Below are positions 1 through 9,608 of a DNA stretch of 64,000 bases, in pieces. Location: NCBI GenBank assembly GCA_963823075.1, contig CAWGKE010000023.1:2418001-2482000 (forward strand), in the 5' to 3' direction. The stretch's first letter is position 1. The number at the start of each line of letters is the position of its first letter. This stretch comes from UBA4732 sp963823075 (GTDB taxonomy: Bacteria > Planctomycetota > Planctomycetia > Gemmatales > Gemmataceae). The position numbers were made by a program, and so were the translations under genes. The notes beneath the pieces are model-generated. The model did no database searches and was not told where the DNA came from. It saw only the letters and a program-made list of their open reading frames with translations.

Positions 1-655
1 CGGACAGGCGACCGAAGGTGAACTTCGATGCGCCGGCCTCGCGCGGCGCCACGCGAAACGGGACCGATGCGGTCGGGAAGCCGAGCCAATTGACCATGCC
101 GCGCAGGTAGCGATGCGTCTCGCCGAGGCGCAGGAGGCCGTCGAGGGCCTTGCGCGACAGGAGCTGGTAGTCCGACACCGCGTCGCGCACCTCGCGCTCG
201 CTCAGCAGACGCATCAGGCGGAAAAAGAACCCCGACGCGATCCGTTTCATGACGCCGGTCGCGGGCCGGTCCTCGCGCAGCGTCACGACGACGTCGGCGC
301 CCTCCTTCCACTTTTGCAGGAGGGCGGGAATGAGAGACGGCGGATGCTGCAAGTCGGAATCCAGCGTGACGACCACGTCGCCGCGGGCGCGTTCGAGGCC
401 GGCGGTGATGGCGGCCTGGTGGCCGAAGTTGCGGCTGAAGGAGTGGTACTTCACGCGCGGGTCGCTTTGAGCGAGCCGACGCAGCAGCGGCAAGGTGCCG
501 TCGCGGGAGCCGTCGTCCACGAAGACGATCTCGGCGTCATAGTCGTCGGCCAGCCCGTCCAGGACCTCACCCAGCACGCGGTGGAAGTGCGGCAGCACTT
601 CCTCCTCCTCGTAGACGGGAGACACCACGCTGAGCAGCGGCTTGGTTGTGGTCAT
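1..655 (-). CDS. Family 2 glycosyltransferase, DPM1/ArnC-like (3' end outside window)
   Basis: Transfers a sugar from a nucleotide-sugar, probably to a polyprenyl-phosphate lipid at the cytoplasmic membrane. The ATG at 655 opens with MTTTKPLLSVVSPVYEEEEV, the usual start of GT2 enzymes of the dolichol-phosphate-mannose synthase type. It continues with VFVDDGSRDGT and LDSDLQHPP, the nucleotide-binding aspartates and the DSDLQ metal-binding motif, and later with a SKFTFGRL-type stretch. The last residues and any C-terminal membrane segments lie beyond the left edge. It is the third gene of a minus-strand cluster, 63 bp after the GT87-like gene, so the three genes may jointly make and use a lipid-linked sugar; that joint role is inferred. 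The family call is strong, the acceptor unknown. Confidence 0.85.
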   Translation of the reverse strand, partial: MTTTKPLLSVVSPVYEEEEVLPHFHRVLGEVLDGLADDYDAEIVFVDDGSRDGTLPLLRRLAQSDPRVKYHSFSRNFGHQAAITAGLERARGDVVVTLDSDLQHPPSLIPALLQKWKEGADVVVTLREDRPATGVMKRIASGFFFRLMRLLSEREVRDAVSDYQLLSRKALDGLLRLGETHRYLRGMVNWLGFPTASVPFRVAPREAGASKFTFGRLS

Positions 656-718
656 TTGCCTCTTCCGTGAAGCCCCATTGCCGGACGCTCCGTGTCCGAG
701 AATGGCCTTCGCCTCTTG

Positions 719-1948
719 CTACGCCGCCCGCGCCGACGCCGCCGGGGCCGCCTCGACGGCCTTCGCCGCGGGCGCCACGATGCGGCGGACGTTCTCGCCC
801 AGCAGCGCCGCCAGCAGCAGCAGTCCGCCGATCGGGTGCGGGCCGCGGGCCATCAGCGAGCCGGCGTTGACCGTAAGGCTCATCGCCGCGCCGACGGTGA
901 ACGAGAGGCCGCTCGCCAGCAGCAGGCCGCGGACCCACCACGGGCACGGCCGATGCCAGCTCTCCAGAAACGCCCAGGCCAGGGTCGGCGCCACGAGGAT
1001 GTAGCCGCCGCCCTCCGTGGTCGGGCCGCACACCGTCATCCAGCAGGCCGACAGGCCCAGCGCCGCGTTCGCCACGTCCGCCCGCGACAGCCTTCCCCGC
1101 AACCGCGCCGCCACGCACACCGCCGCCGTCGCCGCCGCGATCGCGAGCTGGATCACGACGTAACCCTTGTAGCTCACCGGCAGCTTGTAAAAGCGGATCA
1201 GCATCCACAGGTCGCGGTAGCACCTGTCCAACGGCCACATCGTCCGGTCGTCGATGCACAGGCTGACCCACCAGTTGCCGTACTGCCGGGCCACCCACGC
1301 CGGGTTTTGCAGCAGAAACGGCAGGGCCAGGCCCGCGGCCAGGGCGACCAGGAATCGCGCCAGGAATCGGCGCGGGAAGGCCACGATGAGAAGCAGGGCA
1401 AGAGCGATCGGGTATATCTTGAGAAGGCAGGCGGCGGCCACGAAGACCGCCGCCCAGTTCCAGCGCTCGCGGCCGGCGGCGGCCGTGCCGGCCAGCAGCA
1501 GTCCGGTCAGCAGCGGGTTGGCCTGGGCGCCGTTGATAGTGGGCACGGACAGCGGCACGACGATCAGGAAGATGAAGGCCCAGTGCGTCCGCGTCCAGGT
1601 CCGCGGGGCGTAGACGCGCAGCCATCCGAACAGGCCGCCGAGGAAGGCGGCCGCGTTGAGGGTGCGCCAGAGGAGGCCCCCGACCGTGCTCGGCGCCAGG
1701 GCCAGCGGCGCGAACAGGGCGTTGGCGAGCGGGCTGTAGCGGCAGGTGGCGAAGGTGTCCTGGTACAGATCGACTCCGTGCAGCCAGTTGCGGCCAGCCG
1801 GCTCGTAGAACGGCTTCCAGCAGTCGTGCGAGTTCGGCTGGGCGATCGTCCGAACGGCGATCACCGCGAGCAGGACGGCCCAGACGGCGACGGCCGCATG
1901 GACCCAGGTGACGCGCCTGCCGGCCCGCCCCATACCGTCCGCTGTCAT
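719..1948 (-). CDS. Polytopic membrane protein of the GT87/DUF2029 mannosyltransferase type
   Basis: A 409-residue protein with roughly ten hydrophobic segments, beginning with a membrane span near residues 15-35. The pattern fits GT-C glycosyltransferases of family GT87 (DUF2029), which use polyprenyl-phosphate sugars outside the membrane. Supporting motifs are a first-loop region with CRYSPLANALFAPLAL, a NGAQANPLLTGLLLAG stretch, and a LLKIYPIALALLL segment typical of the family. It lies between a ChbG/HpnK-like deacetylase and a GT2 enzyme on the same strand with short gaps, so it probably acts in the same surface-glycan or glycolipid pathway. Substrate specificity cannot be read from the sequence. 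Confidence 0.7.
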   Translation of the reverse strand: MTADGMGRAGRRVTWVHAAVAVWAVLLAVIAVRTIAQPNSHDCWKPFYEPAGRNWLHGVDLYQDTFATCRYSPLANALFAPLALAPSTVGGLLWRTLNAAAFLGGLFGWLRVYAPRTWTRTHWAFIFLIVVPLSVPTINGAQANPLLTGLLLAGTAAAGRERWNWAAVFVAAACLLKIYPIALALLLIVAFPRRFLARFLVALAAGLALPFLLQNPAWVARQYGNWWVSLCIDDRTMWPLDRCYRDLWMLIRFYKLPVSYKGYVVIQLAIAAATAAVCVAARLRGRLSRADVANAALGLSACWMTVCGPTTEGGGYILVAPTLAWAFLESWHRPCPWWVRGLLLASGLSFTVGAAMSLTVNAGSLMARGPHPIGGLLLLAALLGENVRRIVAPAAKAVEAAPAASARAA

Positions 1949-1990
1949 ACTTCGGCCCCCTTAATTTGTCCCTGTACTCGTCCTTGAGCA

Positions 1991-2881
1991 TCACGCCGCG
2001 CGGGGCGCGGCGACGCGGCCGGCCCACTCCGACGGGGCGACGCGCCGGAAGCCGGCTCGGCGGCAGGCCTCGTCGAACGACGGGTCGGCCAGCAGGCGGC
2101 GTTCGTCCTCGCGGCGCTGCTGCGGCCCGGCGCCGTCGCGGCCGGCCAGGGTTGCGTCCGGCCGGCCGGGGTGGCAGCCCAGCTCGACGGCCCGGCCAGG
2201 GATGCGCGCCAGCCAGCGCGTGAAGAACGCCGGATCCTGTACCCATTTCGGATCCGTTACGCCGGCGAGCCAATCCGCGCCTGGAAAGCCGGCACGGCGC
2301 AAGGTGTGGGCCTGCCAACGTCCCAGCCCCGACAGCACGGTTCGTTTGACTCGCGCTCCTGGAATGCGCGCCAGCATTGCCGCCGGCTCGGCCACCCGCC
2401 GCACGTAGGGCCGCGGCCGAATGCGTTCCAGCAGCCGGCGCAGCAGGCCGCCGACCGGCGGGAACAGCGCGACGTGCTGATGGGCGTTGACGACCGACGG
2501 CGGCCGTCCCACCATTTCGACGAAGCGGTCGTACTGAGCGGTGAGTTCGCGGTGAACGTCCTCGGAGCGGATGCGGCCGGTCAGGAGCCGGGCCAGGAAC
2601 TTGCCCAGCGGCCACAGGCAGCCGTCGGGGCCGACGAGGCTCGGCACGCGGTCGGCCCCGGCCAGGGGCGGGTCCATCGTCAGGCACGGGTGCCAGCCCA
2701 GTTCCGGCGTGGCGCCGGCCTGTCGCCAGGCGCGCACCGCGTCGGCGGCGTAGGGCGAATTGACCATCAGCACCGTCCCGGTGACGACGCCGCGCGCCGC
2801 GAGTTCCAGGATGCCGCGCGAGGTCTCCGGGCCAATGCCGTAGTCGTCGGCGAACACGATGAGAAAGCGGGTCGCCTCCAT
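1991..2881 (-). CDS. ChbG/YdjC-family carbohydrate deacetylase (HpnK-like)
   Basis: A 296-residue protein of the ChbG/YdjC deacetylase family, metal-dependent enzymes that remove acetyl groups from amino sugars. Some planctomycete and hopanoid-cluster members are called HpnK. The start at 2881 (MEATRFLIVFADDYGIGPE) is preferred to an upstream in-frame start because the family begins just before the FADDYG metal-binding motif. Other family marks are the GWHPCLTMDPPL stretch, the NAHQHVALFP motif that supplies a metal histidine, and the ELGCHPG motif near the end. It is the first gene of a minus-strand cluster with two glycosyltransferases, 42 bp before the GT87-like gene. Confidence 0.8.
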   Translation of the reverse strand: MEATRFLIVFADDYGIGPETSRGILELAARGVVTGTVLMVNSPYAADAVRAWRQAGATPELGWHPCLTMDPPLAGADRVPSLVGPDGCLWPLGKFLARLLTGRIRSEDVHRELTAQYDRFVEMVGRPPSVVNAHQHVALFPPVGGLLRRLLERIRPRPYVRRVAEPAAMLARIPGARVKRTVLSGLGRWQAHTLRRAGFPGADWLAGVTDPKWVQDPAFFTRWLARIPGRAVELGCHPGRPDATLAGRDGAGPQQRREDERRLLADPSFDEACRRAGFRRVAPSEWAGRVAAPRAA

Positions 2882-3030
2882 GCGCTGCTCTTCTCTCCAG
2901 CCGCGGCCGCGGCCCATTCCGTGGGGGGCGATTTCAACGCATCCCTCGCCGGATGTAAAGACCAACACGTCGGCCGCGCTCCGGGCGATAGCCGATTCGC
3001 GGCGGCGCGTCAATCCGGGGTCGCGCGTCG

Positions 3031-3214
3031 GGGGTGTGCCTCTCGAATTTGGAGGCGGCGTGGGCCGGCCGGCCCGTGCTGAAGCACGGGCCTACAAGCA
3101 AAAGCCCGGTAAACCGGGCTGAAATCCCTGGCAGCCCGGTTCACCGGGCTTCGGCTTGTAGGCCCGCCGTTCACGGCGGGACGGGCCAGGTCCAAAATCG
3201 GGAGGCACACCCCG
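3031..3214. repeat. MITE-like element with terminal inverted repeats
   Basis: The ends at 3031-3052 and 3191-3214 are inverted copies of one sequence (GGGGTGTGCCTCyCGAwTTTGGA, about 20 of 22 positions). The interior holds smaller palindromes around GCCCGTGCTGAAGCACGGGC and AGCCCGGTTCACCGGGCT. No open frame of note is inside. An 18-base piece of the right end (ACGGGCCAGGTCCAAAAT) recurs at 43358-43375. This suggests a dispersed non-autonomous element; a target duplication was not identified. Confidence 0.5.
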
Positions 3215-3335
3215 CGTCGGAACCGCCTCGCCTTGCCGCGCGGGCCGGCCGGGGTTATGGTCCCCCTCCCGTTCGGGTCATCGTCGCCGCGCCGGCGACG
3301 GGCGTGAACCGGAACGGACCACGGAGGGCGAACCC

Positions 3336-4057
3336 GTGCGGCGCACTCTTCTTCTCTTGCGCTCGGCCTCCCATCCCTGACGGGCTGCGTGGGCGATCCC
3401 GTGAAGCCGCCGCCGCCCGCGGCGGGGTTCGTGCCGACGCCGGCGCCCCCCACCACCCAGGCGCGGGCCGTCGCCGTCATCAAAAAGGCCAGGGGAAAAG
3501 TCACGCCCGACTCGGTAGACCCGGACCAGCCCGTCCTCATCGCCGACCTTCACAACGTCCCCATCACCGGCGAAATCCTGGACGCCGTGACGGCGTTGCC
3601 GAAGCTCAAGGAGCTGAACCTCTACAAAACCGGATTCACGGACGACGACCTGACCCGACTCGCCGGGCTGAAGGAACTCCAGACGCTGAACCTGTGTTCC
3701 TCGCGCGTCACCGACGCCGGTCTGGCGTCGCTGCGGGCGTTGCCGGCCCTGCGATCGCTCTATCTCCACGACACCGCCGTCACCGACGCCGGCGCCCCAC
3801 AGCTGGTGGAGTTGGCGCACCTGCAAGACCTGGACGTGAACGGCACGCTGATGACGGACGAGGGATTGGCGCAGCTGCGGAACCTGCATGAACTTCACAC
3901 GCTGTCCGTCGGCGGACCGGCGATCACCGACAAGGGCCTGGCGTATCTGGCGGGGCTGCGCGGGCTGAAGGACCTGGAGTTGTCCCGCACCGGCGTCACC
4001 GACGCGGGGGTGCGGGACCTGCAACGGGCGTTGCCGCAGCTGCGGATCAGCCGGTGA
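3336..4057 (+). CDS. Leucine-rich-repeat lipoprotein (frame broken in the signal peptide)
   Basis: The body (from about 3389) holds seven or so LRR units of about 24 residues with LKELNLYKTGFTDDDLTRLA-type repeats, the cysteine-containing bacterial LRR class common in planctomycetes. A clear ribosome-binding site GGAGG (3323-3327) precedes GTG at 3336, which reads VRRTLLLL in one frame. The next frame supplies ALGLPSLTGC, a lipobox. Restoring one base near 3357-3361 joins them into a textbook lipoprotein signal peptide, so the mature protein would be lipid-anchored outside the cytoplasm and probably mediates protein-protein contacts. The break looks like an assembly deletion rather than a real mutation. 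No enzymatic domain is visible. Confidence 0.75.
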
Positions 4058-4105
4058 CCTCTTCCGGGTGTCCGGTGAGCCGCGGCCGGGCTATAGTCCA
4101 TCGGC

Positions 4106-5026
4106 ATGAATGACTACGACAAGGCCGGCCGCCTCCTGGTCAAGCGCGACTCGGCCGGCTTCTTCCGCTGGCTGCTGCGCCACCCATCCCTGGACTTCCA
4201 CGCCTGGATCGACGCCCGACGCCTGGCCCTGCCCGACCAGAATGACTTGACCAATGACCTCGTGGCCGCGGTGCGAGCGCCGGGCGGCTTCGAGGCCGTG
4301 TGCGTGGAGTTGGAGGCGGAGGCGCGGCCGGACGTCCTGACGCGCCTGCTGGCCTACGAGGCCCGCCTCTGGGCGGAGCCGGGCGACGAACAGGCCGTTC
4401 CGCTCTCCAGCGTGGGCGGCGTCGTCCTGAATCTGACGGGGCGGAGCCGCGCCCGGCACTTGACGCTTCGGCCCAGCACGGCCCCCGAATGCCGGCTGGA
4501 ACTGGTCGTCTCCTGCCGCGACCTGGCCGACGAGGAGGCGGAGGAACTGACGGCCGGCGTGGCGGCGGGGACGTTCTCGCCGTGGCCGCTGGGCTGGGCG
4601 CCGCTGATGCGGGGCGGATCGGAAGCGCGTATAATCGAGGCGTGGCGGCAAGCGGCTGAGCGACGGATGGCCGACGAGGCGGATCGGCGGCTGCTGGGTT
4701 TACTGACATGGACGTTCGCGCAGTTGGCGCGCTGCCGGCCGGCCTGGGAACATGGACTGCGGAGGTGGAACATGCAGACATCGCCGTTATGGGACGAGAT
4801 CCGGGCGGAGGGGCGCGAGCAAGGGCGCGAGCAAGGGCGCGAGCAAGGGCGGCTTGAGGAGGCGCGGGCGTTGCTATTGCGGCAGGGCCGGCGCAAGTTC
4901 GGCCGGGCGCCGACGCGGAAGCAAATCCGGGAGCTGGAAGCCGTCGCCGATTTGGGACGGCTGGAAGCCCTGGGCGAGCGGCTGCTCGATGTCTCCTCCT
5001 GGGCGGACCTGCTCAACGGCGGCTGA
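4106..5026 (+). CDS. Rpn/PD-(D/E)XK-type putative nuclease-transposase relative, DUF4351-like tail
   Basis: A 306-residue protein resembling the planctomycete and cyanobacterial family related to recombination-promoting nucleases (Rpn, PDDEXK fold). The N-terminal half carries the acidic stretch FEAVCVELEAEARPDVLTRL, where such proteins keep the nuclease core. The C-terminal part has a 12-bp tandem repeat (4806-4842) encoding GREQ three times, then RLEEARALLLRQGRRKFGRAP, which resembles the DUF4351 helical tail. Copies of this family are usually numerous in such genomes and their function is not settled. The catalytic residues are not clear enough to claim activity. Confidence 0.6.
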   Translation: MNDYDKAGRLLVKRDSAGFFRWLLRHPSLDFHAWIDARRLALPDQNDLTNDLVAAVRAPGGFEAVCVELEAEARPDVLTRLLAYEARLWAEPGDEQAVPLSSVGGVVLNLTGRSRARHLTLRPSTAPECRLELVVSCRDLADEEAEELTAGVAAGTFSPWPLGWAPLMRGGSEARIIEAWRQAAERRMADEADRRLLGLLTWTFAQLARCRPAWEHGLRRWNMQTSPLWDEIRAEGREQGREQGREQGRLEEARALLLRQGRRKFGRAPTRKQIRELEAVADLGRLEALGERLLDVSSWADLLNGG

Positions 5027-5240
5027 GGCCGCCCGCGCTTCGGCAGCCCTTCGGGAACACATCGCTTCACGTCGCGGCGCCCTGTTATACGGGACCATGG
5101 CGCGGGAACAGCAAGCGCTGCCGCGTCGCCCCTCCCCCCGCTCATCTTGCTCTCGCCAAAACCTGCCGTTTTCGGTTGAATGGGTCGGGGGAGGAACGGA
5201 CTCTTCCCGATGGACCGCTTTGAGACTGCAAGGAGGCCCC

Positions 5241-6983
5241 ATGTCCGCCGTCGCCGCGCCCCGCTTCCGCGTTTTCACCTCACCGCACCGCCCCCTCGCC
5301 CTGGCCCGACTCCGGCTGGCGCTCCGCGTGTTCGCCGTGGCGCTGGCCGCCCTGCAAGCCTGGAACGGGCGCTTCCTCCTCAACCCGGACGGAGTTTCTT
5401 ACCTCGACATCGCCGACGCCTACCTCCGCGCCGATTGGCGCAACGCCGTCAGCACCTACTGGAGTCCGCTTTACTCGGGCTGCCTCGCCGGCGCCCTGGT
5501 TCTGCGGCCGCCCTCTGCCTGGGAGTTCGCCGCTGTCAAATTCGTGAACTTCGCCATTTTCCTCGGCGCCCTGGCCGCGTTCGAGCGCCTCCTTCGCGAG
5601 CTGACGCTCCAGCGGCCGGCGCGGACGGACGCCGTGGAAGGGTCCGCCACCCTGCCGCGCGGCGTCTCCCTGCTGATTGGCTACGTGTTGTTCATCGCGT
5701 CGTCCTGCGTCCTCACGTCGGTCGCATACGTCTCGCCGGACCTGCTGGTTTCCGCGTTCGTCTACCTTCTCGCGGCCGAGGCGATGCGCATCGGCCGGGC
5801 GGGGACCACGCCGGCGCGGTCGCTGACGTTCGGTCTGCTGCTCGGGCTGGGCTGTCTCGCCAAGGCCGTCCTCCTGCCGGTCGGCTTGGTCTTCCTGGCG
5901 GCGTCGGCCTTCCGCACCGGCTCGTTCCGCAAGGCGGCCGTTCACGTCGCGGCGGCCGCCGCCGTCCTGCTGATCGTCTTCGGAAGTTTCGTCGCCGCCA
6001 TGTCCGCCAGGGCCGGCCGTATCACGCTGGGCGACGTTTCCCGCCTCAATTATCTCTGGATCGTCAACGGCGTCCCCGACCACGGCTGGCTGACCGACGA
6101 CCCACGCCTGGGCGCCCCGACCCACCCGCCGTTGCGCCTGCCCTGCGCGATCCCCGCTTACGAGTTCGCCGGATCTCCCCCCGCGACGTACCCGCTGTGG
6201 AACGACCCGCCGGCCTGGTGCGACGGCCTGACGTGGCGCTTCGACGCCCGGCGGCAGCTGGCCGCCGTCGGGGCGTCCCTGCTGGGCTACTATTACATCT
6301 TCCTGTCGCACCTGGCGCCGTTCACGGCGGCCCTCGCCGCCCTGCACGTCGGGGCCTGGCTGGCCGGCGGCGGGACGTTCCGCGCCCGGCTGACGGCGCG
6401 GCTGCGCGGCCTGGCCTCCGACTATCCAATCCTGCTGCCGGCGCTGGCGGCCTGCGGCCTGTACGGGCTGGTGGTCGTGGAGCCGCGCTACCTGGCGGGC
6501 TTCGTCGTCCTGCTCGGCGTCGCCCTGCTCCGCTGCGTCCGCTTTCCCGCGACGAGGCGGGAGGAGGCCGGCCGCTGGGGTTGGGCCGTGGCCGTCGTCC
6601 TCGTCGCGGCGCCGATGTTCTGGTTGGGAGTTCAGCAGGCCGGCGCCGCGGTCCAGGGTGCGGCTGACGTACCCGGCCAGGTGGCCCGCGCACTGGAGCG
6701 CTGCGGCGTCCAACCCGGCGACCGCGTGGCTCACATCGGCAGTTCCTTCGACGCCGCCTGGGCGCGGGCGGCGCACGTTCACATCGCGGCGGAGGTGCGG
6801 ACGGCCGACGCCGACGCCTTCTGGGCGGCGGACCTCGAACGGCAGGATGAAGTTCTGGAGGCGTTCCGGCGGGCGGGGGCGAAGGCCGTCGTCGGCAGCC
6901 CGGGTCCGGGCCTGGGACGGGGCTGGGAGCGCATTCCGGGGACCGACTGCGCGGTGCGAATGTTGTCGCGGGCGGCGCCTTGA
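5241..6983 (+). CDS. Polytopic membrane protein, GT39/ArnT-like glycosyltransferase candidate
   Basis: The ATG at 5241 follows AAGGAGG (5230-5236), an excellent ribosome-binding site, giving 580 residues; longer upstream readings have no such site. About ten membrane spans alternate with loops. The first periplasmic loop reads LNPDGVSYLDIADAYLRADW followed by STYWSPLYSGCLAGAL, the DxxxYxxxA/SPLY pattern of GT-C transferases related to ArnT and PMT. The soluble C-terminal region (about residues 480-580) looks like the extracytoplasmic tail. It is likely to move a lipid-linked sugar onto an extracytoplasmic acceptor, but neither donor nor acceptor is known. It ends 7 bp from the convergent TadZ-like gene. 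Confidence 0.6.
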   Translation: MSAVAAPRFRVFTSPHRPLALARLRLALRVFAVALAALQAWNGRFLLNPDGVSYLDIADAYLRADWRNAVSTYWSPLYSGCLAGALVLRPPSAWEFAAVKFVNFAIFLGALAAFERLLRELTLQRPARTDAVEGSATLPRGVSLLIGYVLFIASSCVLTSVAYVSPDLLVSAFVYLLAAEAMRIGRAGTTPARSLTFGLLLGLGCLAKAVLLPVGLVFLAASAFRTGSFRKAAVHVAAAAAVLLIVFGSFVAAMSARAGRITLGDVSRLNYLWIVNGVPDHGWLTDDPRLGAPTHPPLRLPCAIPAYEFAGSPPATYPLWNDPPAWCDGLTWRFDARRQLAAVGASLLGYYYIFLSHLAPFTAALAALHVGAWLAGGGTFRARLTARLRGLASDYPILLPALAACGLYGLVVVEPRYLAGFVVLLGVALLRCVRFPATRREEAGRWGWAVAVVLVAAPMFWLGVQQAGAAVQGAADVPGQVARALERCGVQPGDRVAHIGSSFDAAWARAAHVHIAAEVRTADADAFWAADLERQDEVLEAFRRAGAKAVVGSPGPGLGRGWERIPGTDCAVRMLSRAAP

Positions 6984-6990
6984 CGGCGGC

Positions 6991-8166
6991 TCATCGGAAC
7001 GGCGCCAGCCAGCGCATGACCGCGCTCTTGGACGGGGATACAAGCTTCGGCGCGGACGGGTTGGCCGCCAGCAGGCTCTTTCCCAGGCGCAGGATCGACC
7101 GGGCCGCCTTGCTCGACGGCGCCTTCAGCACCACGGGAACTCCGGTGTTATTGGCCCCGTTGACGGGACCGGGATCCTCCGGGATGAAGTGCGTCAGTTT
7201 GATCCGCAGCGATTCCTCCACTTCCTGGCGCGGCAGCTCCTTCGCCTGGCCGTGACGGTTGACGACGACCCGCACTCGCTCCCGGGGAATGTTCATCTGA
7301 CCCAGATGGTCGAGGATGCGGCGGGCGCTGCGAAGCGAGGTGTAATCCAGCCGCGCCACCAGCAAGACGGTGTCCGCCTGCCGAAGGGCCATGACCTGCT
7401 CTTCGTGGAAGCAATCTTCCTGGTCGATGACGACAAAGGGGAAACTGGCGCGCGCCAGGCCGAGCACCTTCTCGACGCCCCGCGGCGTCAGCAACCGGAT
7501 GTCCTCGAAGTGCATGGGCGCGGCCAGCAGGCGGACCCCGCTCGAATGCGCCACGCCGGCCTTGTCCAACATGCCCTCGTCCACAAGCGCCGGGTTGAGA
7601 CAAAGGTCGGCGAGGGTGTGGGCCGGTTTGAGATCGAGCAGAGCGGCCAGGTCGCCGACTCCCGGTTTGAGGTCCACCAGGGCGCAGCGCTGGCGTTCGG
7701 CGGCCAGGACGACGGCAAGGTTCACCGCCAACGTGCTGGCGCCGCAGCCGCCGCCGGCCGCCAGCACGCTGATCGTCTGTCCGGGGGCCGCGGCCCGCGG
7801 CTCCTCCTTGCCCTTCAGCCGCGGCAGGACCGCGGCGAACTGTTCGGCCAGATCGTCCTCGTCGAGATAGTGGTCGGCCCCCTGCTGCAGGGTGCGCAGA
7901 ATGAGCTTGGGATCGGCGGTCGGCCCCACGGCCAGGACGCGGCCGGCCACCTGCGACCGGACCTTGTGCAAGGCCCGCAGCGCGCGGTCGGGGTCCGGCG
8001 ACAGCACGAGCAGCAGCACTTGGGGCCGGACGGGGAAGAACACGTTGTCGTCCAGGTCGAACTCCGCCAGCAGCGGCCCCTGCGGGTCCATTTTATCTTC
8101 GATGAGCCGGCGCAAGGTCGAGGTCAGGGGGTGCAAGACGTCGAAGGCCAGCAGGGCGGTGCGCAT
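6991..8166 (-). CDS. TadZ/CpaE-like pilus-assembly ATPase
   Basis: A 391-residue protein with an N-terminal receiver-like region (about residues 1-125) and a C-terminal MinD/ParA-type ATPase domain (ISVLAAGGGCGASTLAVNLA), the architecture of TadZ/CpaE proteins that position Tad secretion machinery at the pole. The P-loop lacks the usual lysines of the MinD motif, as in many CpaE proteins, so ATP hydrolysis may be weak. ATG 8166 (MRTALLAFDV) is chosen over the longer frame because GAGGAAA lies just upstream. The gene is minus-strand with TadG- and TadE-like genes and faces away from tadABC, making a divergent Tad locus. Confidence 0.75.
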   Translation of the reverse strand: MRTALLAFDVLHPLTSTLRRLIEDKMDPQGPLLAEFDLDDNVFFPVRPQVLLLVLSPDPDRALRALHKVRSQVAGRVLAVGPTADPKLILRTLQQGADHYLDEDDLAEQFAAVLPRLKGKEEPRAAAPGQTISVLAAGGGCGASTLAVNLAVVLAAERQRCALVDLKPGVGDLAALLDLKPAHTLADLCLNPALVDEGMLDKAGVAHSSGVRLLAAPMHFEDIRLLTPRGVEKVLGLARASFPFVVIDQEDCFHEEQVMALRQADTVLLVARLDYTSLRSARRILDHLGQMNIPRERVRVVVNRHGQAKELPRQEVEESLRIKLTHFIPEDPGPVNGANNTGVPVVLKAPSSKAARSILRLGKSLLAANPSAPKLVSPSKSAVMRWLAPFR

Positions 8167-8264
8167 GCGATTTTCCTCGTCCGTTATCTGTTTTCCGCCG
8201 TCCTTGACCAGCAGGCGGCGACTCCGCCGGCGGCTGCTGAACTCGCAAATCCACAAACTCCCGA

Positions 8265-9568
8265 TCAGCGGCTGAGGGAGATCCTCTGATACACGAAGGC
8301 GGCCGTGCCCACGCTGGCGCCGCCGCCGAGCGTGGCGGACGGATCGACGGTGGCGGTCGGCTGCAGCGTCAAGGAGGGATTCGGCCCCTGCAAGTTCACG
8401 GCGACGACGACCACGGCGGTGAAGCCGATCACCTTGTAAGTGGGAACGCTACCGCCCTTGTAGCTGGTGAAGACCGGGACGATGCGGGTCTGTCCCACGA
8501 CCGAATTCAAAGCGCTATCCATGTTGGAATCCACATTCGGCCCCCCAAACATGGTGGCGGGGGCGCGGGCGTTGGCTTGCAGCCCGTTCGGGCCGAACGT
8601 GGCGAGGTCGGCCGACGAGGGGCCGCTGAGGATCCAGCTGACGTAGGCCGGGTCGCCGGTGACGGCCGCATCGCGCAGCGAAACCAGATAGAAGTCGCCC
8701 GGCTGCGTCTTGGACGGCGAAACGTGGACCTCGGGGATGCCGTCGCCGCCGCCGCTCACGTTTCCGGGCGCCTGCGCCCGCCCGCGATGGGCAGCGTGAC
8801 CGTGAAGGCGTCCTGGAGCTGCACGCCCGGAGGAGGGACGGGGGGAAAGAGGAAGTAGAGCAGGTTGAGCAGGTTCAGAAGGCTCAGCAAGGCCCCAAGC
8901 CCCAGGCCGAGGTTGCCGGACGGGTCGGTGGGCTTTCCCAGGAGGGCGTTGCGGGCGTCCAGGCTCATGGCGATCGGCAGCATTCGGCTGCCGGAGCCTT
9001 TGAAGCCGGTCACGTTCTGGCCGCGCAGCGAAGCGGTCGCCTGCACCTGGCGGGCGGAACTCGACTTGCCGAGCAGCGGGCCGAAGCACAGCTGCAGCGG
9101 CCCGGCGGGGACGGTGGCGTCCCGATGCACCGTCACCTGGACCGAGTTGGGGAAGCAGCCGCTGGAGGGCGCCTGGAAGGCGCCGGCCGGCGTGCCGGGC
9201 GCGGCCGACGGATCTTCGATGTAGCCGACCTGGACGTCGGCGTCGTTCAGCACGACGGCGGACCCGGCGGCGGTCTCGGTGGCGGCGCGGGCCTTGGCGG
9301 CGCTCACGGCATCCTGCTCGGCCAGCTGCTCCAGATTGTCCCATTGCGACGGCGAGGTGTTCGGCAGGCAGGCCACGGTGTTCGGCGCCAGCAGCTGGTC
9401 GGCGCCGGCCAGCGCGGCGGCGTCGGCGGCGTTCTGCAGTTCGGCGTCCACGGTCCAGATGTAGTTCAGATCGACGGCGAAGGCCGTCAGCGCGAACAGC
9501 GGCAGGATCAGCAGGACGATCCAGATCGTCACGCCGCCGCGCCGCCGGCCGAAGGATGAGACGAGCAT
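8265..9568 (-). CDS. TadG-like pilus-locus membrane protein (frame broken)
   Basis: The N-terminus (MLVSSFGRRRGGVTIWIVLL) has a short basic stretch, one hydrophobic segment and the LQNAADAAALAGA motif that defines TadG/Flp pilus-assembly N-terminal domains. The frame is open from 9568 to about 8775. There it reaches a stop, and the next frame continues with QAPGNVSGGGDGIPEVHVSP to 8265, so one base appears missing in the GGCGGGCGC run near 8772-8780. The rejoined protein would be about 434 residues, anchored by one helix with a large extracytoplasmic part. It follows the TadE-like gene by 40 bp and probably serves the same Tad-type apparatus. Confidence 0.7.
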
Positions 9569-9608
9569 GATGCAGACCTTTCGGAGCCGCGACCGTGAGG
9601 GAGCGGGT

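Noticed and set aside
567..2687. Long minus-strand 706-codon frame
   Set aside because: It overlaps the GT87-like and ChbG-like genes in another frame, is rich in R/P/A/G and has no motifs; a GC-bias shadow.
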